From Methylomonas subterranea (GTDB taxonomy: Bacteria; Pseudomonadota; Gammaproteobacteria; Methylococcales; Methylomonadaceae), in NCBI RefSeq assembly GCF_024505185.1, contig NZ_JANIBJ010000005.1, positions 83,711 through 147,710 on the forward strand: a DNA stretch of 64,000 nucleotides, written 5' to 3'. Shown here piece by piece: positions 6,547 through 13,587 of the stretch. Within the stretch, counting starts at the first letter, position 1, and the number at the start of each line of letters is the position of its first letter. The position numbers and the translations under genes are program-made. The notes beneath the pieces are model-generated. The model worked only from the letters and a program-made list of their open reading frames with translations. It did no database searches and was not told where the DNA came from.

Positions 6547-6891
6547 ATGAAACTTCCCCGTTTATCCACTTGGCTGGCCATTGCCGTGGTGCTGTTGTGT
6601 TTGACCTTGGTGCTGTTTCCGCAGCAACTCGGCGTTTTACTCTTTAAAGTAACGCTGATCGCCACGGCGGGCGTGGCTGGGTATTACCTGGACCGTTCGC
6701 TGTTTCCCTATGCGCGCCCGGATGGGTATTTGGCGGAAACCCCGGTTAACCGCTATGACAACCCGTTACCCAGTGACAAAGAGGCCGATTTTCGGGTTAA
6801 CGAAGGCTACCACTTGGTGTTTTCCCTGGCGATGATCCGGCGCGCGCTGATCGTGGGTTGCGCCATGCTGGCCGTGGGCTTGGGTGCGTGA
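6547..6891 (+). CDS. Putative phage holin (114 aa)
   Basis: ATG at 6547 with AGGAG 9 nt upstream. There are two hydrophobic segments near the N-terminus (about residues 8-25 and 30-48) and a third at the C-terminus (about 93-112), separated by a polar loop with RSLFPYARPDGYL. This matches the putative holin family found before the lysozyme gene in Mu-like prophages. Holins form inner-membrane lesions that time lysis and release the muralytic enzyme. The stop overlaps the start of the transglycosylase gene (TGATG), fitting a lysis cassette. Confidence 0.75.
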   Translation: MKLPRLSTWLAIAVVLLCLTLVLFPQQLGVLLFKVTLIATAGVAGYYLDRSLFPYARPDGYLAETPVNRYDNPLPSDKEADFRVNEGYHLVFSLAMIRRALIVGCAMLAVGLGA

Positions 6892-7496
6892 TGCGCTGGC
6901 TGCTACGCATTGCGATTGCAGCCGTGTTGGTGCTGATCGGCTGGGAGGTAAAAGCCCAGCCGGTCTTGCCCCGCGCCGCTGTGCACTATCGCGCGGAGTT
7001 AACCCGCATCGCCCATGCCGAATGGGGCCTGGATGCGCCGCTGGCCGCTTTTGCCGCCCAGATACACCAGGAGAGCGGCTGGCGGCCGGATGCGGTGAGC
7101 CGGGTGGGCGCCTTGGGCATGTCGCAGTTTATGCCGGCCACGGCGCGTTGGTGGTGCGAGTTGCAGCGCCAACGCGTGCTGGATTGCCAGCCGACCAATC
7201 CGGCCTGGGCCATGCGGGCCATGATCGGCTATGACCGGTGGTTGTTGCAGCGCGTGAAAGGCGCTTCCGAGTTCGACCGGCTGTGGGCGGCCTTGCGCAG
7301 TTATAACGGCGGCCTGGGACATTGGTTGAACGAGGCCAGAAACGCCGGCAGCTATCAGCGCGCGGAGGTGGACCGCGCTTGCGGATCGGCCCGCCGATCA
7401 GTGGTGCATTGCCGGGAAAATCTGGATTACCCCCGGCGCATTCTGTTAACCCTGCAACCTCTCTACGCCGGCTGGGGTGGGGAGGTTACGCCATGA
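6891..7496 (+). CDS. Phage lytic transglycosylase (SLT domain) with signal peptide
   Basis: A 201-aa protein starting at ATG 6891 (MRWLLRIAIAAVLVLIGWEVKAQ), so it carries a signal peptide or signal anchor of about 23 residues. The SLT fold is visible: IHQESGW with the catalytic Glu near residue 62, then GALGMSQFMPATARWW, then LRSYNGGLGHW. Such enzymes cleave peptidoglycan to release 1,6-anhydro-muropeptides. It may cross by Sec export and not need the holin for transport. It is in the lysis block directly after the holin and overlaps the next gene as ATGA. Confidence 0.85.
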   Translation: MRWLLRIAIAAVLVLIGWEVKAQPVLPRAAVHYRAELTRIAHAEWGLDAPLAAFAAQIHQESGWRPDAVSRVGALGMSQFMPATARWWCELQRQRVLDCQPTNPAWAMRAMIGYDRWLLQRVKGASEFDRLWAALRSYNGGLGHWLNEARNAGSYQRAEVDRACGSARRSVVHCRENLDYPRRILLTLQPLYAGWGGEVTP

Positions 7497-7831
7497 CGCC
7501 TAACATTCGATCCGGCCAAGACCGGATTTATCTGGCCGGCCCGATGAGCGGCATTGCCGACTTCAATTACCCGGCCTTCAAGCAAGCCGCCGAGCAGCTG
7601 CGGGCCAAGGGGTTCCACGTCGAAAACCCGGCCGAGAATCCGCCGCCGGAAAACAACGATTGGTGTCAATACATGCGCATGTCTATTCGGCAGATGCTGA
7701 CTTGCGACATGGTTGCGCTGTTGCCGGGCTGGTCGCAATCGCGCGGCGCGGCCATCGAACAGGAAGTGGCCGCGCAGTTGGGCATACCGGTACATATGTT
7801 TGACGACTTGCTGCAGCGGGAGGCTGTATGA
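7493..7831 (+). CDS. DUF4406 / nucleoside 2-deoxyribosyltransferase-like protein (112 aa)
   Basis: Residues 11-22 read DRIYLAGPMSGI, the nucleotide-binding start of the DUF4406 group. NPAENPPP follows, then the segment CDMVALLPGWSQSRGAAIEQEV with the conserved Ser-Arg-Gly-Ala/Glu pattern near 75-95. The fold is related to nucleoside deoxyribosyltransferases, so nucleotide metabolism or modified-base handling is possible. The true substrate is unknown. Its start overlaps the transglycosylase stop and its stop overlaps the Rz start, so it is embedded in the lysis cassette. Confidence 0.78.
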   Translation: MTPNIRSGQDRIYLAGPMSGIADFNYPAFKQAAEQLRAKGFHVENPAENPPPENNDWCQYMRMSIRQMLTCDMVALLPGWSQSRGAAIEQEVAAQLGIPVHMFDDLLQREAV

Positions 7832-8334
7832 ATCCCTTGGCCCTGGCGGCGATGATCGGCTTGGCCGTCGGTTCCGGTGCGGGCTGGTTTGTGACAGATG
7901 CGGTGCTCGGCGCCGATATCGCCATGATGCAAGCCGAGCAAGCCGATGCGCTGGCCCAGTCCGAGCAAATGTACCGGCGCGCCCTGGCCGGCGAGCAGGA
8001 ACGCGGGTTTGTGTTATCGGACCGCTTGGCGCACACCGAATCCCAACTCACTCAACGCACCCTGGAGGTGTCCCGTGCCTTACAAAAAGTTACCACCGGT
8101 CGCGCTTGCCTTGATGCTTCCGCTGTGCGCCTGCTCAACGGCGCCGCGCATGACGATGGCGCCATGCCCGAAACCGCCGGCCCATCTGTTGCAGAAAGTG
8201 CCGCCATTGCCACCGATACCGACGTCGCCGGCTGGATCGGCGGCGCCCAGTATCACTACGACACCTGCCGAGCCCGGCTCGGTGCCCTAATTGACTTCGA
8301 GACAGGAAGACCCGATGACCGAACAGAACAGTAA
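7828..8334 (+). CDS. Rz-like inner-membrane spanin (168 aa)
   Basis: Begins with a hydrophobic N-terminal anchor (residues 1-28, MNPLALAAMIGLAVGSGAGW), followed by a periplasmic helix rich in Gln, Glu and Ala with heptad character (QAEQADALAQSEQMYRRAL). That is the topology of i-spanins, which with a small outer-membrane lipoprotein fuse the two membranes at lysis. The identification is supported by the nested o-spanin frame at 8075-8290. Sequence similarity to a specific Rz family is not claimed. Confidence 0.78.
   Translation: MNPLALAAMIGLAVGSGAGWFVTDAVLGADIAMMQAEQADALAQSEQMYRRALAGEQERGFVLSDRLAHTESQLTQRTLEVSRALQKVTTGRACLDASAVRLLNGAAHDDGAMPETAGPSVAESAAIATDTDVAGWIGGAQYHYDTCRARLGALIDFETGRPDDRTEQ
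8075..8290 (+). CDS. Rz1-like outer-membrane spanin lipoprotein nested in the Rz gene (71 aa)
   Basis: In a different frame inside the Rz gene, GTG 8075 is preceded by a GGAGG (8064-8068) with 6-nt spacing. The product has a short hydrophobic signal (PVALALMLPLCACS) with a lipobox-like L-C-A-C (acylated Cys probably residue 20). The mature part is Pro-rich (CPKPPAHLLQKVPPLPPIPT), as o-spanins are. Length and nesting match classic Rz/Rz1 pairs. The dedicated Shine-Dalgarno site makes chance unlikely. Confidence 0.82.
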   Translation: MPYKKLPPVALALMLPLCACSTAPRMTMAPCPKPPAHLLQKVPPLPPIPTSPAGSAAPSITTTPAEPGSVP

Positions 8335-8644
8335 CGAAGCCGCCCTGGCCCAACAAATCGGCCATTTGACCGGTGAAATCCGCGCCATGCATGCGGCGGT
8401 AATTGCCAGCATCGAGCATTTACGCGAGGACATGCGCCGGGTCGAAACGTCCAGCAATGCCAGAATCGATAGGTTGGAAGACAAAATGTCCAGCCGGTTT
8501 GGCAGCGTAGAGGGCAAGATCGGCGAGTTGCAAACCGAGGACAAGCGCATTATCGAAAAGGTGGCCAAGATCGGCGCCTTGGGCGGCGGTGCCGGCGGCG
8601 CGCTGGTAGCCGGGATGGTCGAAATATTGAAACGGATGGGCTAA
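8315..8644 (+). CDS. Coiled-coil phage protein with C-terminal hydrophobic segment (109 aa)
   Basis: The start is taken at ATG 8315 (MTEQNSNEAALAQQ) with AGGA 8 nt upstream. It overlaps the end of Rz by 20 nt. Residues 15-85 form a long helix with heptads (IRAMHAAVIASIEHLREDM, SVEGKIGELQTEDKRIIEKV). The end (GALGGGAGGALVAGMVEIL) is a weak membrane segment. Proteins of this shape are frequent between lysis and packaging genes of Mu-like phages. It resembles the membrane protein encoded at 3903. Function unknown. Confidence 0.7.
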   Translation: MTEQNSNEAALAQQIGHLTGEIRAMHAAVIASIEHLREDMRRVETSSNARIDRLEDKMSSRFGSVEGKIGELQTEDKRIIEKVAKIGALGGGAGGALVAGMVEILKRMG

Positions 8645-8646
8645 AC

Positions 8647-9141
8647 ATGGCGCACACGCCGGAAACCCGCTCCAACGTTCGCCGCATGTACGTGGAAGGC
8701 ATGGCGCTGACCGCTGCGGCTGCTTGCGGCAATGTCAGCTACGACACGGCGCGCGAGTGGAAGCGGCTGGGCAAGGAACGCGGCGACGATTGGGACACCG
8801 CGCGGGCGGCGTATCGGATCAGCGAGCAAGGCATCGACGAGCTGAACAAGAACATGATCGAGGATTTTGCCCGGCTGGTGTTGACCACGACCCGCGAGCT
8901 GGACAACTCGACCATTCCCGCCCACGAGAAAGCCGGCGTGCTGTCGCAGCTGGCCGACGCGCATGCCAAGTTCGCCAAGGCCTTTTCGCGCATCAATCCG
9001 CAGTTTAGCGGGCTGAGCGTGGCGCTGGATACGCTGAAAACCGTGGTGGATTTGTTGCAAAAGCGCGATCCGCAAGCCTTGCGAGCCTTGCAGCCGCATA
9101 TCGATGAGATTGGGGCGGTTTTGGGGAAGCGGTATGGGTGA
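8647..9141 (+). CDS. DUF1804 family protein, probable small terminase subunit (164 aa)
   Basis: The N-terminal 50 residues form a helix-turn-helix-like DNA-binding unit (RSNVRRMYVEGMALTAAAA, then VSYDTAREWKRLGK). A helical oligomerisation region follows. This matches the DUF1804 group of Mu-like phages, which sits where Mu encodes its small terminase. Small subunits recognise phage DNA for packaging and regulate the large ATPase. The gene lies in the same late operon, three small genes ahead of the large subunit. Confidence 0.82.
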   Translation: MAHTPETRSNVRRMYVEGMALTAAAACGNVSYDTAREWKRLGKERGDDWDTARAAYRISEQGIDELNKNMIEDFARLVLTTTRELDNSTIPAHEKAGVLSQLADAHAKFAKAFSRINPQFSGLSVALDTLKTVVDLLQKRDPQALRALQPHIDEIGAVLGKRYG

Positions 9142-9400
9142 GGAACTGACGCGCGACGAATTGCTGAATTGCCTGCGGTCGTTTTTTCGCCGTAGACACG
9201 GCGCCAAGCAGCGTAACAAAACCGGCCGGGGCAGTTCCGTGTTTTTGCCTGTACACAAAGAATATCGACTGATGGTCCGCCGCTATGTGCAGCGTATTAG
9301 GGCATTGGACGGCAATCAAAATAATGTAGGGCGGGTTAGCGATAGCGTAACCCACCAATCCTTTGACAATAACGTGAGGTGTGTATGTCGCCAATCATGA
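9134..9400 (+). CDS. Small basic phage protein (88 aa) with a REP-derived C-terminus
   Basis: ATG at 9134 overlaps the end of the small terminase gene. Residues 1-65 (MGEELTRDELLNCLRSFFRR, then HKEYRLMVRRYVQRIRAL) look like a genuine basic helical protein. The last 25 or so residues are encoded by a palindromic repeat (9326-9355) and by sequence out of frame with the next gene, so the original C-terminus may have been altered by repeat insertion. Function unknown. Confidence 0.55.
   Translation: MGEELTRDELLNCLRSFFRRRHGAKQRNKTGRGSSVFLPVHKEYRLMVRRYVQRIRALDGNQNNVGRVSDSVTHQSFDNNVRCVCRQS
9326..9356. repeat. REP-like palindrome inside a phage reading frame
   Basis: GTAGGGCGGGTTA is followed by GCGATAGCG and then TAACCCACC. 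The inner arms GGGTTA (9333-9338) and TAACCC (9348-9353) pair around a 9-nt loop. The leading GTAGGG-type border also opens the element at 33621 and resembles sequence near 46828. Confidence 0.7.
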
Positions 9401-9570
9401 AATATTTTAACTACGAACACCTGCCGGAGCATTTGCAGGAAGTCAGCAAGCCTATTGGCGACTTAGCCAGGCAGATGGATGAAGCATTGCCGGACGGAGC
9501 GGAGAAAAGCGCCGGCCTACGCAAGCTGTTAGAGGCTAAAGATTGTCTGGTTCGGGCTAAGTTGGGTTAG
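9385..9570 (+). CDS. Small phage protein (61 aa)
   Basis: ATG 9385 has GAGG 5 nt upstream; a second ATG at residue 5 (MKYFNYEHLPEHLQ) is an alternative. The product is an acidic helical protein with LPEHLQEVSKPIGDLARQMD and LRKLLEAKDCLVRAK, a pattern I associate with small conserved phage hypotheticals that are often placed near packaging genes. No enzymatic motif. Confidence 0.68.
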   Translation: MSPIMKYFNYEHLPEHLQEVSKPIGDLARQMDEALPDGAEKSAGLRKLLEAKDCLVRAKLG

Positions 9571-9579
9571 GCAGCTGAA

Positions 9580-9765
9580 ATGAAAAGAACAGTTGAAATC
9601 CTGCAATGTGACATTTGCGGTCGCGAGTCGAAACGTGATGAAGAACTAAAAAAATGGTTGCAGTGGTCACAAGATCATCCGGTTTTGGATAGGGAGTGGA
9701 TCGATAGGTGCGCCTGTCCCCATTGTGTTGAAGACATCAAAGTCGCGTTGAGTAACAAAGCCTAG
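9580..9765 (+). CDS. Small zinc-finger-like protein (61 aa)
   Basis: ATG at 9580, stop TAG at 9765. Two Cys pairs, CDICG at residues 10-14 and CPHC at about 47-50 (with an extra CAC just before), could bind one zinc ion. The linker is Trp-rich (KKWLQWSQDH). It lies 3 nt before the large terminase gene. Possible roles are nucleic-acid or protein binding; no specific function can be assigned. Confidence 0.6.
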   Translation: MKRTVEILQCDICGRESKRDEELKKWLQWSQDHPVLDREWIDRCACPHCVEDIKVALSNKA

Positions 9766-9767
9766 TC

Positions 9768-11462
9768 ATGTCTGACGCCATCGACATCCAAGAAGTCCGC
9801 AACTGGCGCGAGTTCGAGAAAGAGCTGGCGGTACTCGGTGAGCAGATTCGTCAGCAGATCGAGCTGGAGTGCGAGGCGTTTGCCACCGATCCGGCGGCGA
9901 GCCGCGAGCGGCGGGAACGCGCGTGGCACGACTACGGCTATTTCTGCAAAACCTATTTTCCGCACTACGTCCCCACGCCGCATTTCAGCCAATTTCACCA
10001 GTTTATCTTCGAGCGCTTCCCGGCCTGCATCGACAGCAAAACCGACGCCCGCGAGGTGCATCAAGCGCCACGCGGCGAGGCTAAATCGACCTACGAAACC
10101 CAGCTCGGTTCGCTGTGGTGCATCGTCACCGGTCGCAAGCACATGATCGGCATCATTATGAATACGGAAGAGCAAGCGGCGGAGATGCTGGAAAGCATCA
10201 AGGCGGAGTTGGATACCAATCCGCGGCTGATGATGGACTTTCCGGACGCTTGCGGACGCGGTCGAGTGTGGCAAGCCACAACGGCCATCACCGCCAATAA
10301 CATCAAGGTCCGCATCGGCGGTACCGGCAAGAAAATCCGGGGCATGAAGCACGGCCCGCACCGGCCCGACCTGATCTTCCTGGACGACTTGGAAAACGAC
10401 GAGAACGTCAAGGACAAAGGCCAGCGCGATAAGGTGCAGAAGTATGTACTCAGTGCGGTGCTGGGCTTGGCCGGACCGGGCGGCGGCATGGATGTGTTTT
10501 GGGTCGGTACCAGCTTGCATTACGACGCGGCGATCAACCGTGTTAGCCGCGCGCCGGGCTGGCGGCGCAAGGTTTTCCGGTCGATTTTGAAATGGCCTGA
10601 TCGGATGGACCTGTGGGACCAGTGGGAAGCGCTGTACACCCGCAGCGGCGACGACGAAGAAAAGGAACAGTTCGAAGCCGAGGCGCTGGCGTTTTATCAA
10701 AAGAACAAAGCCGCGATGGATGCCGGCGCGGTGTGCAGTTGGCCGGACGTGCGGCCGCTGTACCGATTGATGTGCATGCGGGCGATCAATCACGACGCTT
10801 TTGGCCAGGAACAGCAAAACGAAGCCGGCAACGACGAGAACGCGCCGTTTAAGGACATTCAGTTTTGGGTCAACCGGCTGTCTGACTGGGTGTTTTTCGG
10901 ATCGATCGACCCGTCGCTTGGGAAAAAAGGCACGGTCAAAGGCGACCCGTCAGCGATTTTGGTGGGCGGTTTGGATCGTAAAAAGATGGTGCTGGATGTG
11001 GTGGAAGCCGATATCGCCCGCCGCGTGCCGGATTTGATCATCAGCCGCGCCATCGATCTGCAGGCTGAATACGGCTGCCTGGCCTGGGCGGTCGAAACCG
11101 TGCAGTTTCAGGCGTTTTTGCATAGCGAGTTGATCAAGCGCGCGGCGCTTAAGGGCATTGCGTTTCCCGGCATTCCGGTACAGCCGGATACCGACAAGGC
11201 CTTGCGCATTATCAGTCTGCAACCGCACATCAACAACGGGCTGATTCGGCTACACCGCAGCCAGTCCACGCTGATCGAGCAGCTGAAGTTCTGGCCGGAA
11301 GCGGACCACGACGACGGCCCGGACGCGCTGGAAATGCTGTGGCAAATCGCCAAACAGTTTGGCGGCGAGTGGGATTACACGCCGGCGGGCAGCAGTCGCG
11401 GACAGCGGCGCTCGACCAGTCGGGGCAATAGCGATTATGACGAGGATTGGGATGATGATTGA
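9768..11462 (+). CDS. Phage terminase large subunit, Mu gp28 type (564 aa)
   Basis: Packaging motor ATPase-nuclease. An atypical Walker A (APRGEAKST, near residue 105) is followed by a Walker B stretch DLIFLDDLEND near 203-213. In the C-terminal nuclease half, the acidic motif IDPSLGKKGT near 381 and a later Asp-rich segment (DHDDGPDALEM) provide candidate metal ligands. The protein would cut and translocate phage DNA into preformed heads. It is full length for the family. It is followed by a small overlapping gene and then the portal gene. Confidence 0.9.
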   Translation: MSDAIDIQEVRNWREFEKELAVLGEQIRQQIELECEAFATDPAASRERRERAWHDYGYFCKTYFPHYVPTPHFSQFHQFIFERFPACIDSKTDAREVHQAPRGEAKSTYETQLGSLWCIVTGRKHMIGIIMNTEEQAAEMLESIKAELDTNPRLMMDFPDACGRGRVWQATTAITANNIKVRIGGTGKKIRGMKHGPHRPDLIFLDDLENDENVKDKGQRDKVQKYVLSAVLGLAGPGGGMDVFWVGTSLHYDAAINRVSRAPGWRRKVFRSILKWPDRMDLWDQWEALYTRSGDDEEKEQFEAEALAFYQKNKAAMDAGAVCSWPDVRPLYRLMCMRAINHDAFGQEQQNEAGNDENAPFKDIQFWVNRLSDWVFFGSIDPSLGKKGTVKGDPSAILVGGLDRKKMVLDVVEADIARRVPDLIISRAIDLQAEYGCLAWAVETVQFQAFLHSELIKRAALKGIAFPGIPVQPDTDKALRIISLQPHINNGLIRLHRSQSTLIEQLKFWPEADHDDGPDALEMLWQIAKQFGGEWDYTPAGSSRGQRRSTSRGNSDYDEDWDDD

Positions 11463-11691
11463 AATCAGCGACTGGCAACCGATTGAAACAGCCCCAAAAG
11501 ATGGGACTTTCATTATCGCCGGCGAAAATTTCTGCCGTGTCGATGACAACGATAAAGAGTATCCGCCAGACAAAATGATTGTTCGATGGATAAGAGATGG
11601 ATGGGTTTGTTTCGGCATGATAGTCCGATCGTTCGAACCCACGCATTGGATGCCATGCCCAAAATTGCCGATTGAGGTTGCCGATGATTAA
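11452..11691 (+). CDS. DUF551-like small phage protein (79 aa)
   Basis: ATG 11452 (a second ATG follows directly), GAGG 6 nt upstream, overlapping the terminase end. The opening SDWQPIETAPKDGTFII and the ending EPTHWMPCPKLP are the recognisable features of DUF551-type proteins: a W-Q-P-I-x-T-A-P-x-D start and a T-H-W-M-P-x-P end. Such proteins are widespread in phages. Their role is unknown. Base composition is a little more AT-rich than the flanking genes, suggesting an accessory (moron-like) origin. Confidence 0.75.
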   Translation: MMIEISDWQPIETAPKDGTFIIAGENFCRVDDNDKEYPPDKMIVRWIRDGWVCFGMIVRSFEPTHWMPCPKLPIEVADD

Positions 11692-13270
11692 ACAAGCCAA
11701 AGCCGCCCTGGCCGCGCTGGCGGGTGTCAGTAAAAAAGGTCTGCAAGTGCTGCAAGCCGGCGCTCGCTCAACGCAAAGCACGCCGATGAATTACAACAGC
11801 GTCAATACGCTGGACCCGACCCGGCTGGCGAATGCGTTTGCCCAGGCCGACCAGGGTTATATCACCGATCAGGCCACGCTGTTCGAGCTGGTCGAAGAGC
11901 AGGACGCGCATATTTTTTCGGAGCTGGCCAAGCGCCGCCGCGCGGTGACTGGGTTGAATTGGGACTTACATCCGAAAGACGATGCCACCCAGGCGGAGAT
12001 CGACAGGGCCAAAGAGCTGAAAGACATGCTGTGCCAGATCAAAGGCGTTGACGATTCAGGGCAACGAAAATACCAAAGCTTTTCCGACGTGCTGTTCGAT
12101 TTAACGGATGCGATAGGCAAAGGTCTGGCGGCACAAGAGATTCAGTGGCGCACCGGCGCGGAATGGGTACCGGCGGCCTTACATTGGGTGCCGCAACGGG
12201 AGTTTCAAATCGATATCAAAAGCGGCGAGTTGATGTACCGCAAAAACGGCATGCCGGAGTCGCTACGCGAGTGGGGCTGGGTGATTCACGAGCACCGGGC
12301 GAAGTCAGGGTATATCGAGCAGGCGGCGCTGTTCCGTGTGTTGGCCTGGACCTATGCCTACAAAGCCTACAACGTGCGCGATATGCAGCGGTTTTTGGAG
12401 GTGTACGGCATGCCGCTGCGCTTGGGTAAGTATCCGGCCGGCATCGGTAAAACCGAGCGCGACCAGTTATTGCGCGCGGTGCGCAATATTGGCAACGACG
12501 GCGCCGGCATCGTGCCCAGCACCATGACCATCGATTTTGTCACCCAAACCTCGACCGGCAACGTCACCGATTTTTTGAACGCGATCCAGTATTGGGAGCG
12601 CAAGCAATCGATGGCCATCCTGGGCGGGACGTTGACGAGCCAGGCCGACGGCAAGACCAGCACCAATGCGTTGGGAGCGATCCACGACAAGGTGCGGCGC
12701 GAAATCATGCTGCACGACGTGCAGCAGATTCAACCGACCGTCAACCGCGATATCGTCCGGCCGATTGTGCTGTTGAACGGGATGTTCCCGGAAGACCGCA
12801 TGCCGGAATTTTGCTACGACACGTCCGACGAAGTGGACCAAAAGGCGATGGTCGAGGTGTTGGAGAAAGGCGCAGCGTTGGGGATGGAGATCGATGTCGA
12901 TTGGGCACATCGGGCGTTGCAGATTCCGCGCGCAGGCGATCAGGCAAAGATTTTGACGCCGGCGGGCCGTTCTGCGGCGACGAGTCCGGCCGGGGCGGCG
13001 CTGTCCCGCCTGGCGGCGCTGGCCAGGCAACAACAAGACGGCGATATCGTCGGCAATTACAGCCAACAATTGGCTGCGCTGTGCATGCCGCACGAAGAGG
13101 CAGCGATTCAGCAGATTGCAGCGGTGGTGGCGGCGGCAGGTTCGTTTGACGATGCGATCGCGGGCATTGAGGCGTTAAATCTGGACAGTAAAGCCTGGGC
13201 CGGATCGTTGCAGCTGGGCATGGCGGCGGCGCATTTGGCCGGGCGCGGCGATATCGGTACCGGCGAATGA
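11684..13270 (+). CDS. DUF935 portal protein, Mu gp29-like (528 aa)
   Basis: The start is taken as ATG 11684 (MIKQAKAALAALAG) with GAGG 6-7 nt upstream; upstream TTG codons in frame are less likely. The DUF935 pattern is visible: LFELVEEQDAHIFSELAKRR near 66-85, WDLHPKD, then RVLAWTYAYKAYNVRDMQRF near 215-235 and the GTLTSQADGKTSTNALG loop. Portals form the dodecameric ring through which DNA enters the head. The gene overlaps the DUF551-like gene and, as ATGA, the following small gene. Confidence 0.9.
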   Translation: MIKQAKAALAALAGVSKKGLQVLQAGARSTQSTPMNYNSVNTLDPTRLANAFAQADQGYITDQATLFELVEEQDAHIFSELAKRRRAVTGLNWDLHPKDDATQAEIDRAKELKDMLCQIKGVDDSGQRKYQSFSDVLFDLTDAIGKGLAAQEIQWRTGAEWVPAALHWVPQREFQIDIKSGELMYRKNGMPESLREWGWVIHEHRAKSGYIEQAALFRVLAWTYAYKAYNVRDMQRFLEVYGMPLRLGKYPAGIGKTERDQLLRAVRNIGNDGAGIVPSTMTIDFVTQTSTGNVTDFLNAIQYWERKQSMAILGGTLTSQADGKTSTNALGAIHDKVRREIMLHDVQQIQPTVNRDIVRPIVLLNGMFPEDRMPEFCYDTSDEVDQKAMVEVLEKGAALGMEIDVDWAHRALQIPRAGDQAKILTPAGRSAATSPAGAALSRLAALARQQQDGDIVGNYSQQLAALCMPHEEAAIQQIAAVVAAAGSFDDAIAGIEALNLDSKAWAGSLQLGMAAAHLAGRGDIGTGE

Positions 13271-13587
13271 GTACGGTGCATATCGAGATTAAACAAGCGA
13301 CCGTCAGGCGCTTCGAGGTTGGCAAGTCTTACGATAACGCAGATCCGTTTAACCTGATTACCACGCTGGATTTTATCGGTCGCGGCGAGGTGCAGATGGG
13401 CGGCGACCTGGCGTTTCCGGACGCGCCAATCACTCGCGCCGATTTGCGCGAATTAAAGCGGCAATTGATCGAAGACCATAAGGTTAAGCGCCTGTATTGC
13501 TGGCGGACCAAGGGACATAAACCGCCGTATCCTGGTCGGGCCATCCGGGAAGACGGCAATTTGGTGTATTGGGAGATGGTGTTTTGA
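13267..13587 (+). CDS. Small phage protein between portal and F-like gene (106 aa)
   Basis: ATG 13267 overlaps the portal stop. The product has mixed alpha/beta character (MSTVHIEIKQATVRRFEVGK, later DHKVKRLYCWRTKGHKPPYP, ending LVYWEMVF). No cysteine clusters or membrane segments. It is encoded in the head-gene block, so a structural or assembly role is possible, but no family is recognised. Confidence 0.68.
   Translation: MSTVHIEIKQATVRRFEVGKSYDNADPFNLITTLDFIGRGEVQMGGDLAFPDAPITRADLRELKRQLIEDHKVKRLYCWRTKGHKPPYPGRAIREDGNLVYWEMVF

Noticed and set aside
9762..10817. Long leftward open frame opposite the terminase gene (351 codons)
   Set aside because: Exactly antisense to a well-supported terminase; composition is His/Arg/Val-rich as expected from reading a GC-rich gene backwards, with no ribosome-binding site or family motif.
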